Assembly (NCBI GenBank): GCA_016928865.1
Contig: JAFGJX010000004.1
Location: 1-64,000 of the forward strand
Origin: Spirochaetota bacterium
Lineage (GTDB): Bacteria > Spirochaetota > UBA4802 > UBA5550
Reading direction: 5' to 3'
Length of the DNA stretch: 64,000 nt
The notes beneath the pieces were generated by a model, which made no database searches, was not told where the DNA came from, and saw nothing but the letters and a program-made list of their open reading frames with translations. Position 1 is the first letter of the stretch. Every line of letters begins with the position of its first letter. The translations under genes were made by a program, and so were the position numbers. Positions 9,739 through 18,420 of the stretch are shown in pieces.

Positions 9739-10143
9739 ATGATGAAGAACAGGTCAGTATGTAGTCTATCGCTGATTGTATTCACGATTCTGCTTAACAC
9801 GCAGTGCATAACCACGCCGGTTGGGCTGACGTCATCATCGACCCCGGTACAAGAAAAAAAAATAATAGAGAATTACGGACCGGTTCAGGGATCGGACCGC
9901 GTCTGGTCAGTATTTGGCCTGTGGATGATCGGTAGACCGGATATTGACCGTGCGATCCAGGATGCCTTAAAACAGAAGGGGGGTGACGCCCTCATAAATG
10001 TCACCTGTTATGAAAAATCAGCCTGGTTCTTTTTTGTCTCGTCGCATAGGGTGATTGTACAGGGAGAGGCAATACGCTTCGAAAAAGGCAGCGGGGACAG
10101 CAACAGCGAAGGCGGAAAGACCAGAACAAAGATTAAACGATAG
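9739..10143 (+). CDS. Small lipoprotein, paralogue of the next gene
   Basis: Function unknown. The 134-residue product has a signal peptide with lipobox LNTQC (C23) and a mature domain with the pattern DRAIQDALKQKGGDALINV followed by an aromatic stretch (WFFFVSS) and VIVQGEAIRFEK. The next gene repeats this pattern with limited identity, so the two arose by duplication. AAGGAG lies before the ATG and the gene starts 11 nt after the receptor stop, so it is cotranscribed with it. The last 20 residues are a charged, low-complexity tail. Fold resembles short TRL-type lipoproteins, but I do not claim membership. Confidence 0.75.
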   Translation: MMKNRSVCSLSLIVFTILLNTQCITTPVGLTSSSTPVQEKKIIENYGPVQGSDRVWSVFGLWMIGRPDIDRAIQDALKQKGGDALINVTCYEKSAWFFFVSSHRVIVQGEAIRFEKGSGDSNSEGGKTRTKIKR

Positions 10144-10562
10144 TGAGTGTCGGCATAATGCAGCGAAGTAGCAATAGAAATAGAAGAGTGATTGGAAGGA
10201 ATTCCTTGTCGGCTCTGTTTGTTGTGAAATTAAGCATAGGCATTATCTGTTTTCACTTCATGACTGGCTGTCTGTATAAAGGCGTGCGGGTGGCTGGAAT
10301 TGAGCCGCAGGCGGGGCAGATTGAATCTAGCCTTTACAGGATACTGGGCGAATCGGAGGGTATGAGCAGCAGTTTTAATCTTTTTTGGATAATCCCGGTG
10401 ACTCCGCAGGCCAGATATGATCGCGCCGTGCATGACGCAATAAGCGGACTAAAAGGGGATTCGTTGATTGATGTCCGGATATGGTTAGAGCGTCAAATTT
10501 GGATTGTAGGCATGGTAGAAATACTGCACGTGAAGGGCAAGGTTATCCAGTATGAGAAATAA
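10143..10562 (+). CDS. Small lipoprotein, tandem paralogue
   Basis: Function unknown. It begins with GTG overlapping the stop of the preceding gene by one base (an ATG at 10158 is possible). The 139-residue product has a long n-region, a hydrophobic stretch and lipobox FMTGC (C43). The mature part carries YDRAVHDAISGLKGDSLIDV, aligning with DRAIQDALKQKGGDALINV of its neighbour, then an aromatic and hydrophobic stretch and VKGKVIQYEK at the end. Together with the receptor it forms a three-gene unit; the pair may be surface or periplasmic accessory proteins of that receptor, which is inference. Confidence 0.75.
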   Translation: MSVGIMQRSSNRNRRVIGRNSLSALFVVKLSIGIICFHFMTGCLYKGVRVAGIEPQAGQIESSLYRILGESEGMSSSFNLFWIIPVTPQARYDRAVHDAISGLKGDSLIDVRIWLERQIWIVGMVEILHVKGKVIQYEK

Positions 10563-10706
10563 TATCTTGCTGGTTGCATTGCTTCCTGGCTATGACATTA
10601 TTTCCCACACCGGATCTTTCCCCCCTGGATGAATCAAAAAGCTTGTTGTTTTGTTTCACTCTTTTTTTTTCTGGCTATTGCATTTTTAAAGTATTTCAGT
10701 TTTAAG

Positions 10707-10778
10707 TCAGAAGGGCAATAAAACAATTAATGCAATTGCAGCAATAACCATCCCCAATACCACTATTGTTTGTTTCAT
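10707..10778 (-). CDS. 23-residue hydrophobic microprotein
   Basis: An ATG with a near-perfect Shine-Dalgarno (AAGGAGGAGG at 10783-10792, 4 to 7 nt upstream) opens a 23-codon frame ending in TGA. The product starts MKQTIVVLGMVIAA and continues ALIVLLPF: one lysine, then an uninterrupted transmembrane helix. Nothing else in this AT-rich 770-bp gap looks coding. The shape fits membrane-inserting type I toxins of the Ibs/TisB kind or small membrane-complex subunits; sequence alone cannot decide. No promoter or terminator could be fixed with confidence. Confidence 0.6.
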   Translation of the reverse strand: MKQTIVVLGMVIAAIALIVLLPF

Positions 10779-11335
10779 TATACCTCCTCCTTGAAATTTA
10801 AATAATATATTTATATGAATCCAAAAAAATCCGCCCGTGTGGGCTATATTATTTATATAATATAATTAACATTTTTTGTTTTGTCTCGTTAATTCCTGAT
10901 TAATCAGATCTTAACACATTTTAAACAGCATTAATTCAGGAATGTATTACACCCATATTATGTCTGTTAATTTTATGTGAATGTGTAAATAATTTAATTT
11001 ATGTATTGAAATAAGGCAAAAAAAAACAAGAATATTTTTAATGATTATTGAATTTTTTATTTGTTTTGCATAGCATATGATTTTCAGATTGCTCAGGTTC
11101 ATGAAGTCAATAGAATTGAGAATGAGATCGCACATAATCAGGGTAAAAAATATAAGAAAAGTTTGAGCCTGGTGCATTTATTACATAATGATCTGGATGG
11201 TGCTATGCAACGATCACCCAAACAGAGTATTGAAACTGTATAGCAGTTATAAGATAGTAACCAGGTCACTTGATATCAGGGTTCAGGCTGTGTCGACTTT
11301 CCAGGCCCTCAGATGTGTGATCCTAGTATTGAAAT
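10779..11335. other. AT-rich intergenic region without a convincing protein gene
   Basis: About 560 bp, very AT-rich. It contains the leader of the microprotein, a small GCCC-GTGT-GGGC hairpin at 10833-10844, AT palindromes around 10845-10866, and a long imperfect inverted repeat at 10892-10943. Two short frames (about 60 and 76 codons, near 10947-11243) lack ribosome sites and are not called. The right half (11050-11330) has more even composition and may be gene debris. Confidence 0.5.
10892..10943. repeat. Inverted repeat upstream of the microprotein
   Basis: Arms ATTCCTGATTAAT (10892-10904) and ATTAATTCAGGAAT (10930-10943) match over 13 of 14 bases with one bulged base and enclose 25 nt. 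It lies about 110 bp upstream of the microprotein start, on the promoter side. It could be an operator, a structured RNA or the relic of a small mobile element. Confidence 0.5.
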
Positions 11336-12286
11336 GTGGTGCCAATGGAATTTTTAACAGACTATAAAATTTCGGCAAAATACTCCCGTATGCGTATTGA
11401 CCGCCTGCTGTCAATGCGCTACAGCTACCTCAGCAGGTCTGAATGGCAAAAAGAGATTTCGCGCGGCAAACTGTCATGCAACGGAAATGTGGTGACAAAG
11501 CTTGACATGAAGATCAAAACCGGGGATGTTCTGTCGTATGCAGGGAGAGATGCTGCTGAACCGGATGTGAATGAGAATTTTTCAGTGCTATATGAAGACG
11601 AATACCTGCTGGGAATCAACAAGCCGGGAAACCTGCCTGTCCATCCTGCGGGAATCTTTTACCATAACACACTCCTATCGTTTCTCAGGAAAAGCTATCC
11701 TATGACGCTGCACCTTCTGCACCGGCTTGACAGGGAAACCTCGGGCGTGGTTCTTATTGCGAAAGACGCCCGTGTCGCTTCCCATATACAGAAAAATTTC
11801 AGTGCAATTGAAAAAAAATACATTGCCCTTGTGCATGGAATGCCTGATAATGATGAATTCATGATTGATATGCCTATTGATTGTGATGCGTCATCCGGCA
11901 TTGAGCATAAACGCGCGGCATTTGAAGGAGCGCGGCAAAAGGCATGCACTGAATTTGTCAGGCTCGCTTCATTTAACGGAGTCAGCCTGATGAAGGCAAT
12001 GCCGCGTACAGGCAGGCAGCATCAGATACGGGTCCACCTTAAGCATGCAGGGTTCCCGATCGTGGGAGACAAGCTGTACGGCCCTGACGAATCTGTCTTC
12101 AGGGAGTTTGTGAAGAACGGTTTTACCGATGATTTGATGGGTAGGCTCGGGTTCAGGAGAAGCGCGCTGCATTCCAGGTCTATACTTCTCCACCACCCGG
12201 TGTTACAGAAAAAAATTTTAATAAAGGCACCCCTTGCGGAAGATATGCGCCAGTTTATAATCGACAAGCGGAATTCTGATGTCTGA
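11336..12286 (+). CDS. RluA-family pseudouridine synthase
   Basis: Converts uridines in RNA to pseudouridine. The 316-residue product has an N-terminal S4 RNA-binding domain (about residues 15-75), then the RluA catalytic domain with the signature HRLDRETSGVVLIAKD near residue 130 (catalytic Asp in HRLD), and RTGRQHQIRVHL near 225. Which RNA position it modifies (rRNA or tRNA) cannot be told. Start is uncertain: GTG at 11336 or ATG at 11345, neither with a clear Shine-Dalgarno. It overlaps the next gene by 8 nt, so the two are translationally coupled. Confidence 0.9.
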   Translation: MVPMEFLTDYKISAKYSRMRIDRLLSMRYSYLSRSEWQKEISRGKLSCNGNVVTKLDMKIKTGDVLSYAGRDAAEPDVNENFSVLYEDEYLLGINKPGNLPVHPAGIFYHNTLLSFLRKSYPMTLHLLHRLDRETSGVVLIAKDARVASHIQKNFSAIEKKYIALVHGMPDNDEFMIDMPIDCDASSGIEHKRAAFEGARQKACTEFVRLASFNGVSLMKAMPRTGRQHQIRVHLKHAGFPIVGDKLYGPDESVFREFVKNGFTDDLMGRLGFRRSALHSRSILLHHPVLQKKILIKAPLAEDMRQFIIDKRNSDV

Positions 12287-12800
12287 ACCGAACATACCTC
12301 AGCGCGCGAAACTTTTTATCGCAATCATCTTCAGTTCGGAAGAGGCTCTTGCGGCTGTGGAAAAAATACTCCTTAAAAAATTCGGGGAGATTGATTTCCG
12401 TTCAAAGACGATGCCGTTCGTGCAAACAAAGCAATCCAGCGATATGATTCGTGCCCGGTACATGGTCATTCTTTCATACAGGAACCTGATCAGGCGCGAA
12501 GATATTGTTGAAATAAAGCTGTATACGAACAGGATTGAGAAGCGCTTTTCTGAAAAGAAAATACGAATGCTGAATATAGACCCGGGATACCTGACGCTCT
12601 CCAACGTATTTCGTGCCACCTGCAAGGATTATTTTCACCGCGCATACCTGAGAAAGGGCGTGTATCTGGAAAATGAATACCGCTATGTCGCGCGAAGATA
12701 TCAGCCGTGGGAATGGACAACACAGGATTATCACAAGCCTGAGCATCTCTATTTTTTTCACGAACTGCGAAGGATCTACCATAATCAGATCAGAGGATAA
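12279..12800 (+). CDS. DUF4416 family protein
   Basis: A 173-residue cytoplasmic protein of a family of unknown function (DUF4416). Family hallmarks seen: the start PQRAKLFIAIIFSSE, the middle segment with IKLYTNRIEKRF, and NIDPGYLTLSNVFRATCKD near residue 107 followed by HRAYLRKGVYLENEYRY. The start codon lies within the end of the pseudouridine synthase gene. A role in RNA or nucleotide metabolism would be guesswork based on that neighbour. Confidence 0.78.
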   Translation: MSEPNIPQRAKLFIAIIFSSEEALAAVEKILLKKFGEIDFRSKTMPFVQTKQSSDMIRARYMVILSYRNLIRREDIVEIKLYTNRIEKRFSEKKIRMLNIDPGYLTLSNVFRATCKDYFHRAYLRKGVYLENEYRYVARRYQPWEWTTQDYHKPEHLYFFHELRRIYHNQIRG

Positions 12801-12802
12801 TG

Positions 12803-13234
12803 CTACACGTCCACAACGACCGTGGCACGCCATTCGTCGCCCATGAGAGCAACGGCAAGATTGTGCATGGTAATTGCCTTGATATCCGCGATGAAGACAT
12901 GCCGTGATCTGTCTATTTTTTCCCCCATTGCTTTGCATGAGAGAGAATACCCTTGATCCGTATGAGATATTTCAACAGTTGCCGGCATAAGGATAAGCCT
13001 GTGGGTGTCCTTGAAGAATATGAATTCTGAAAGGAAGTCATAATAGAGCAGATCTGGATCGGGTGATGCGGCGTTGAAGGTCACTGATTCAATCGGACGC
13101 ACCGATTCCGGGTTTTCAAGCATTATGGAAATAAGGGCACACGCGCCATTGATGAACAGGTCGACAAGATTGCTTCCGCGAACGCGATAGGCGATATCGG
13201 CCATGCTGATGCTGTCAAGAAGCTCGTAGGCCAT
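12803..13234 (-). CDS. Archease, RtcB cofactor
   Basis: A 143-residue protein of the archease family, which helps RtcB become guanylylated and turn over repeatedly. It begins MAYELLDSISMADIAYRVRG, matching the archease pattern in which an early Asp/His region binds metal, and ends GDEWRATVVVDV where the family has a conserved metal-binding aspartate. I chose ATG 13234, four bases past the rtcB stop, over a TTG one codon earlier; AAGGG in the rtcB end serves as ribosome site. Its place directly after rtcB supports the call. The usual His and Lys spacing is diverged. Confidence 0.85.
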   Translation of the reverse strand: MAYELLDSISMADIAYRVRGSNLVDLFINGACALISIMLENPESVRPIESVTFNAASPDPDLLYYDFLSEFIFFKDTHRLILMPATVEISHTDQGYSLSCKAMGEKIDRSRHVFIADIKAITMHNLAVALMGDEWRATVVVDV

Positions 13235-13238
13235 CAAG

Positions 13239-14693
13239 CTAACCCTTGATATTCCCTATCGGGATAAGTCGAGCGACTGTTTTACTGAGGCCTGCCTTGT
13301 CTGTTGATTTGACAACTGCGTCGATATTTTTATATGCGCCGCCAGCTTCTTCAGCCAACCCGGGAAACGACGAGGTCAGTATATAAATATCCCTGTCTTC
13401 CAGCTGCTTCTGGAGATCCCTGCCGTTGAACGTACTCCTTGCCTGATGCCGCGACATGACTCGGCCGCTGCCATGACATGTGGAATAGAATGATTCCCCG
13501 CCAGAGGGAACCCCGGCAAGGAGATACGACCCTGTCTCCATGCTTCCGCCGATAAGAACCGGCTGCCCAGTATCACGGTATCGATCGGGGAGACCTTCCA
13601 TGCCGGGCGCGAACGCGCGTGTCGCGCCTTTGCGGTGAATGAGAACACGGCGGGCGGTTCCATCAATCATCTGAGTTTCAAGCTTTGCGGTGTTATGACA
13701 GACGTCATACACCAGACGAAATCCGCAATCCGAGGGGCTTTTTTTCATGATGTCACAGAATACATTTTTTACGGTATGCATGATCATCTGCCGGTTGAGA
13801 AAAGCGTAGTTGATAGCGCAGTTCATGGCTCGGTAGTAGTCCTGGCCGTCTTCAGACGAGAAAGGCGCACAGGCGAGCTCCCGGTCTGGCATGGACAAAC
13901 CGTATCTGCTCTGCATAACGGAAAGAAACCTTTTAAGATAATCGGTTGCTATCTGGTGTCCGAAGCCGCGGCTGCCCGAGTGGATCATGACCATGACCTG
14001 GTTGTCGCGATCGATTCCGAACTTTTGCGCGAGACCGGCGTCGAAAATATTGCCCTTTGCAGCCACTTGAATCTCGCAGTAGTGGTTTCCGGAACCCAGG
14101 CTGCCTATCTGCTCCCTGCCCCGATCCCGCGCTCGATCTGAAACCGCGTCAGGATCTGCATTCTTCATGCAGCCCCCTTCCTCTATGAACTCAAGATCGG
14201 AAGAATCGCCATACCCGTTTTCAACAGCCCAGCGCGCCCCCATGAGCATGGCTTCATCAAGCTTGTTTTTGTTGAAGCGTACAACACCATCGGATCCGAC
14301 GCCCGAGGGAACGCGGTTGAAAAGCGCGCGCACCAGGTCTTTCAGCACCGGTTTAACCTCATCAAAAGTCAATGAAGTGGCCATCAGGCGTACACCGCAA
14401 TTTATATCGAAGCCGATACCGCCGGGGGATATTACCCCGTGTTCAGGATCGATCGCTGCAACGCCGCCAATAGGGAAACCATACCCGGAATGGCCATCGG
14501 GCATGCATATCGCGTGCTTGATAATGCCGGGAAGAAAACAGACGTTGGTGAGTTGGTCAAGAACCGCGTCATCCATGTCCCGTAAAAGAGCTTCCGACGC
14601 GTAGATACGCGCGGGTACACGCATCCCCTTTTTATAGCTCGCCGGGATTTCATACAGATGGTCGTGAATTCTGGTAATACCCGCGGTCTTCAT
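13239..14693 (-). CDS. rtcB: RNA-splicing/repair ligase RtcB
   Basis: GTP-dependent ligase that joins RNA 2',3'-cyclic phosphate or 3'-phosphate ends to 5'-OH ends, for RNA repair. The 484-residue product has the usual length. Metal-site residues are in place: D96 and C99 in FDINCGVR, H204 in GNHYCE, H238 in IHSGSRGFGHQ, and the CHGSGR segment near residue 405 containing the histidine that accepts GMP. The start lies 4 nt from the stop of an MCP-like receptor gene and archease follows, so the three form one leftward operon. No RtcR-type sigma-54 activator gene or RtcA cyclase is visible nearby. Confidence 0.95.
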   Translation of the reverse strand: MKTAGITRIHDHLYEIPASYKKGMRVPARIYASEALLRDMDDAVLDQLTNVCFLPGIIKHAICMPDGHSGYGFPIGGVAAIDPEHGVISPGGIGFDINCGVRLMATSLTFDEVKPVLKDLVRALFNRVPSGVGSDGVVRFNKNKLDEAMLMGARWAVENGYGDSSDLEFIEEGGCMKNADPDAVSDRARDRGREQIGSLGSGNHYCEIQVAAKGNIFDAGLAQKFGIDRDNQVMVMIHSGSRGFGHQIATDYLKRFLSVMQSRYGLSMPDRELACAPFSSEDGQDYYRAMNCAINYAFLNRQMIMHTVKNVFCDIMKKSPSDCGFRLVYDVCHNTAKLETQMIDGTARRVLIHRKGATRAFAPGMEGLPDRYRDTGQPVLIGGSMETGSYLLAGVPSGGESFYSTCHGSGRVMSRHQARSTFNGRDLQKQLEDRDIYILTSSFPGLAEEAGGAYKNIDAVVKSTDKAGLSKTVARLIPIGNIKG

Positions 14694-14697
14694 GGCG

Positions 14698-16260
14698 CTA
14701 CTGGATTGTCTTCTTCAAATTCTCCACATAGTCGGTCAGACTGTTGGCGATATCCATAAGGCGGTCTGACATGTCTGCGAGATTTAAGTAAAACACGTCG
14801 ATTTTCACGATAATGTCCTGGGAAAGACCAACCTCATTTACGCTTTTTTCAGCAAGATCATCAATCAGAGAGGAGAATGTATGAAATCCCTCAATGTGTC
14901 CTATCAGGGTCTCGACGTCCTTATCCTCGGTCATGATAAGCGCCTCAAGCATGGTCAGAAAATTTCTGTTCTGGTCGAGAAAATCTATTATACCCTTGAG
15001 GGTCTCGGACGTTTCGGCTATGCGGTCAGATGCGTCGTGTATCCTGCTTACCGAAAGACGTATGATATCTCCAATTTCTTTTGCGGATTTAATGCTGGTA
15101 TCGGCGAGCTTTGATATTTCGTCTGCCACAACGGCGAATCCCCTGCCGTGCTCGCCCGCCCTGGCCGATTCAATTGATGCATTCAGGGACAGGAGATTTG
15201 TCTTGTCGGCTATCTCATTGATGGTGTTTGAAATTTCCTCGATGCGGGTCGATTCCTCGCGCAATCGATCGATAACCGCTGACGTGTTATCCAGATTTGT
15301 GCTGCACTGGTCTGAGAGCGACCTGAATTTTTTTGCGTCTTCCCGCGCGATTTTGCTGGAATCCACTGTTTGCCTGAATTCATTTCTGATACGGGCAATG
15401 AGGTCCATGCCGAGTGAGGTCGTATCGAGCTGGTGCTTTGTTTTCTGCTTGATGTCATGAAAGGAGGTCAGGAGGTCGATCCCGACAGTTTTACTCTGCT
15501 CGAACAGATCGGATTGCTGGGATATGGTTGTGCTTATTTTTTTTGAAAAATCACCAATGACTGCTGAGGCTTCAGTCAGTCGGGCTGACAGGGAGCGGGC
15601 CTCGGATATGATATGATCGGTCTTGTCCTTTTCATCCTGGATGTCCAGCTTTTGATCGATAACGACCCGGGATTTTTTCCAGTTCTGGTATCGGACGCGA
15701 TCAAGGAGATAGCTGAAAAAGAGGGTAAAACAGGCTGCTACCGCAAGATTCATAAACGAATACTGGTCCTGCAAGGTTGAAATCGTCATTCCGCGGGAAA
15801 AGCCGGAAGCGAGAAAAAATGCGAGAGATATCGGAACTATTAACCAGATAAATATCTTTCGAATAGGAGCGACGATGGGGACAAGAAGCACAAGGTTGTA
15901 TCCACCCATGTAGGCAGGGTCCGCCTTTGTGAGCCCGGTTATTATACCCACGGCAATCTCTAGATAGATGCCAAGCAGGCATAATAGCCACATGCTGCGC
16001 TTCTTGAAAAACGGGAATAAATACAGGATTATGACGATAAGGGAAGCAACGGTTAATCCGCAGCGAAGATATATAAGTGAGGGAAGATCTGGAAACAGCT
16101 TTGAATCGGTCGGAATATAAGTGAGCCAGGCGAACAGGCACACGACCCCGGCCGGAATGACGATCCTGGATGACTGGAAATGGAGTTCTCCTTCATATGA
16201 GCCGGGATATAATTCACGGTCGGGAAAAAGGATCGTCTTCAGCATTGAAATCATTGCCAT
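14698..16260 (-). CDS. Membrane MCP-like chemoreceptor with multi-helix sensor
   Basis: The 520-residue product has about six hydrophobic segments in residues 30-200 and then a cytoplasmic methyl-accepting chemotaxis signalling domain. The hairpin tip reads [33 protein letters not shown] (written here as [15 protein letters not shown] and [13 protein letters not shown], about residues 345-380), the CheA/CheW contact region. No periplasmic Cache or four-helix sensor and no obvious HAMP domain is present, so it probably senses through its membrane helices, or responds to membrane state. An ATG two codons in (16254) has better spacing to GCGAGG. It is the first gene of the rtcB-archease operon, an unusual partner for a chemoreceptor. 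Confidence 0.85.
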   Translation of the reverse strand: MAMISMLKTILFPDRELYPGSYEGELHFQSSRIVIPAGVVCLFAWLTYIPTDSKLFPDLPSLIYLRCGLTVASLIVIILYLFPFFKKRSMWLLCLLGIYLEIAVGIITGLTKADPAYMGGYNLVLLVPIVAPIRKIFIWLIVPISLAFFLASGFSRGMTISTLQDQYSFMNLAVAACFTLFFSYLLDRVRYQNWKKSRVVIDQKLDIQDEKDKTDHIISEARSLSARLTEASAVIGDFSKKISTTISQQSDLFEQSKTVGIDLLTSFHDIKQKTKHQLDTTSLGMDLIARIRNEFRQTVDSSKIAREDAKKFRSLSDQCSTNLDNTSAVIDRLREESTRIEEISNTINEIADKTNLLSLNASIESARAGEHGRGFAVVADEISKLADTSIKSAKEIGDIIRLSVSRIHDASDRIAETSETLKGIIDFLDQNRNFLTMLEALIMTEDKDVETLIGHIEGFHTFSSLIDDLAEKSVNEVGLSQDIIVKIDVFYLNLADMSDRLMDIANSLTDYVENLKKTIQ

Positions 16261-16278
16261 GACCTCGCCGGCTTGAGG

Positions 16279-16300
16279 ATAGTATGCGCCTGTATACTAT
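16279..16300. repeat. Inverted repeat in the MCP-like gene leader
   Basis: ATAGTAT and ATACTAT arms (7 bp) around GCGCCTGT, followed on the + strand by six T. It could act as a hairpin or operator in the 5' region of the receptor gene on the minus strand; nothing on the + strand needs a terminator here. Confidence 0.35.
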
Positions 16301-16455
16301 TTTTTAATGAGGTACAGGCCATCTGTCAAGAGTTTTCATGATTATAAATTTATTATTGACGCGATTGCTTGATGCATGATTAGTAAAAAAGGATGTTCGC
16401 AATGCATTCGTATGCTGAATATTTATATCCCATGTTAAGGTTTTAGGGGGCTCAT

Positions 16456-17634
16456 ATGTCTATAGCAGCCTATATCAGTGCATCAATGGAAAAATCGTCA
16501 TGGATACGAAAGATGTTTGAAGAAGGGATAAGCCTGAAAACCAAGTTCGGCGCTGATAATGTGTTTGATTTCAGCCTGGGTAATCCCGATCTTGATCCGC
16601 CGGCAAAGTTTTTCGATGTTCTGAAAAAGTTCTCCGGTGAAACCGTACAGGGTGCGCATGGCTATATGCCGAATGCGGGGTATCCGCATGTCCTGAAGGC
16701 AATTGCCGCCAAAGTATCACGGGAGCACGGCGTTTCCATATCTGCGGATACCATAATAATGACCTGCGGCGCTGCCGGCGGGCTTAACGTTGTCCTCAAA
16801 ACGCTGCTCGATCACGGAGACGAGGTCATCGTCACAAAACCCTATTTCATGGAGTATAATTTCTATATTGCCAACCATCATGGGGTGATCAGGCTTGCAG
16901 AGAGCAACCCTGACTTTTCACTCAATATCGACAATATAAAAAAGGCGATCACGGCAAAAACAAAGGCGGTTCTTATCAATTCACCGAACAATCCAACAGG
17001 AAGGGTGTATGCCGATCAACAGATCGAGGAGCTGTCACGTATGCTTGAGGACTATCGGGGGAAGGGACATATAATTTACCTCGTCTCCGATGAACCGTAC
17101 AAAGAGATCGTGTACAACGATATTGAAGTCCCGAGTATTCTCAGGCATTATAGCCAGTCGATAGTCGTAAATTCATACTCGAAGTCGCTTTCAATACCAG
17201 GCGAGCGGATCGGGTATATTGCGGCGAACCCGTCATGCGATTCAATTGACCAGCTTATGGCGGGTATGATTCTGTGCAACAGAATACTCGGGTACGTAAA
17301 CGCGCCGGCGCTTATGCAGAGGATCGTGGGAGAGCTTACCGATGTGTCGGTGGATGTCACACCCTACCGGAGGAGGCGCGATCTGCTTGCGGATGGCCTG
17401 AAAGGAGCAGGATACACCTTCCCTATGCCGGAGGGGGCCTTTTATATATTTTGCAAATCGCCGATTGACGATGATGTGAAGTTCGTACAGCATCTGCTGA
17501 AGTTCAATATTCTCGCGGTGCCGGGATCCGGATTCGGCGGTCCCGGCTACTTCAGGATGGCGTATTGCGTTCCCGAGGACGTTATTAAACGATCGATACC
17601 GAAATTCAAAGAGGCGCTTGAAAAGCTCGATTAA
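16456..17634 (+). CDS. Class I/II PLP-dependent aminotransferase
   Basis: Transfers an amino group between an amino acid and a 2-oxoacid. The 392-residue product shows fold-type I landmarks: FDFSLGNPDLDPP near residue 36, NSPNNPTGRVY near 176 (substrate Asn), SDEPYKEIVY near 212 (Asp and Tyr contacting PLP), and SYSKSLSIPGERIGY with Schiff-base lysine K243. AGGGGG precedes the ATG. It stands alone between divergent and convergent neighbours, overlapping the TPR gene by 4 nt at its end. The substrate is unknown; aspartate- or aromatic-type relatives are both possible. Confidence 0.9.
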   Translation: MSIAAYISASMEKSSWIRKMFEEGISLKTKFGADNVFDFSLGNPDLDPPAKFFDVLKKFSGETVQGAHGYMPNAGYPHVLKAIAAKVSREHGVSISADTIIMTCGAAGGLNVVLKTLLDHGDEVIVTKPYFMEYNFYIANHHGVIRLAESNPDFSLNIDNIKKAITAKTKAVLINSPNNPTGRVYADQQIEELSRMLEDYRGKGHIIYLVSDEPYKEIVYNDIEVPSILRHYSQSIVVNSYSKSLSIPGERIGYIAANPSCDSIDQLMAGMILCNRILGYVNAPALMQRIVGELTDVSVDVTPYRRRRDLLADGLKGAGYTFPMPEGAFYIFCKSPIDDDVKFVQHLLKFNILAVPGSGFGGPGYFRMAYCVPEDVIKRSIPKFKEALEKLD

Positions 17635-18359
17635 TTATCCAGCTTCGCCCTGACCCTTTCAAGATTAGCGGCGACAGTGCTGTTCTGCGTACTGAGGGAA
17701 GCCGCTTTCTGGTACCATTCATATGCCTCTTTGTTTTTACCCAGCTTTTCATAGCTCATGCCGAGGTTGTTGATTATTTCCGCGGACTTCGGTTTTATGG
17801 CATTGGCTGCGGAAAAGGCGGTATTGGCCTCGCTGTATTTTTTCAGCTTCATGAGGGTAATGCCGAGTGCATTATATGAATAATAGAGATCGGGGTCGAT
17901 AGAGTTCGCTTTTTCCAGCATCTCTTTGGCCCGCCAGTAGTTTCCCCTTCTCATTGAAGAAACACCCAGAATATAATAGAGCATGGATGATTTTTGAATC
18001 TGAAGACCCCTGCGAGCGGTATTGTCCGCATCAGCGTATTTTTTAAGCTCGAGCTGAAGCAATGACAGATCAATATAAGCGGCGATATCCGCTTTTTTTA
18101 TTTCAATACAGCGGGTAAAATGGGAGATGGCGGAACTCGTGCTGCCCAGCTTCCAGTGGTTGTGGGCGGCCAGTAAACGGAGCTCGTAGTTGGGTGATTC
18201 GGGTTTGAAATCGTCGGCAATCACAAGCTCATCGGCGATCATGTTCAATGATGTCCGGTACTCCTTTTTTTCAAAGAGCTTGAGGGCCTCCTTGTAGGAC
18301 GCGACGAGCGATGTTCCGGAGAAAAGTATCAAACCAATGAACAGACAACATGTTTTCAT
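17631..18359 (-). CDS. Exported TPR-repeat protein
   Basis: A 242-residue protein with a short signal peptide (about 1-20) followed by at least five tetratricopeptide repeats covering residues 24-235, for example YIDLSLLQLELKKYADADNT and YNALGITLMKLKKYSEANTA. TPR units form scaffolds for protein complexes; in diderm bacteria such exported forms often serve envelope assembly. The partner is unknown. The gene lies 45 nt downstream of ppdK in the same direction, separated by a hairpin, and its stop overlaps the convergent aminotransferase gene. Confidence 0.8.
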   Translation of the reverse strand: MKTCCLFIGLILFSGTSLVASYKEALKLFEKKEYRTSLNMIADELVIADDFKPESPNYELRLLAAHNHWKLGSTSSAISHFTRCIEIKKADIAAYIDLSLLQLELKKYADADNTARRGLQIQKSSMLYYILGVSSMRRGNYWRAKEMLEKANSIDPDLYYSYNALGITLMKLKKYSEANTAFSAANAIKPKSAEIINNLGMSYEKLGKNKEAYEWYQKAASLSTQNSTVAANLERVRAKLDN

Positions 18360-18391
18360 GTGTCCCCTCCCTTTGTTCGAAGTGTTAAGCG

Positions 18392-18420
18392 GTCCTCAAC
18401 CGCGTTATGCGGTCGAGGAC
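18392..18420 (-). terminator. Stem-loop spanning the ppdK stop codon
   Basis: GTCCTC-A-ACCGC pairs with GCGGT-C-GAGGAC around GTTAT: 11 paired bases with one mismatch. It covers the last codons and stop of ppdK. No T-run follows on the minus strand, so it may be an RNA 3'-end stabiliser or partial terminator ahead of the TPR gene. Confidence 0.45.

Noticed and set aside
10947-11243. Two short open frames in the AT-rich gap (about 76 codons on the minus strand and 60 on the plus strand).
   Set aside because: No ribosome binding sites, one starts with TTG, composition follows the AT-rich background, and neither product looks like a protein family.
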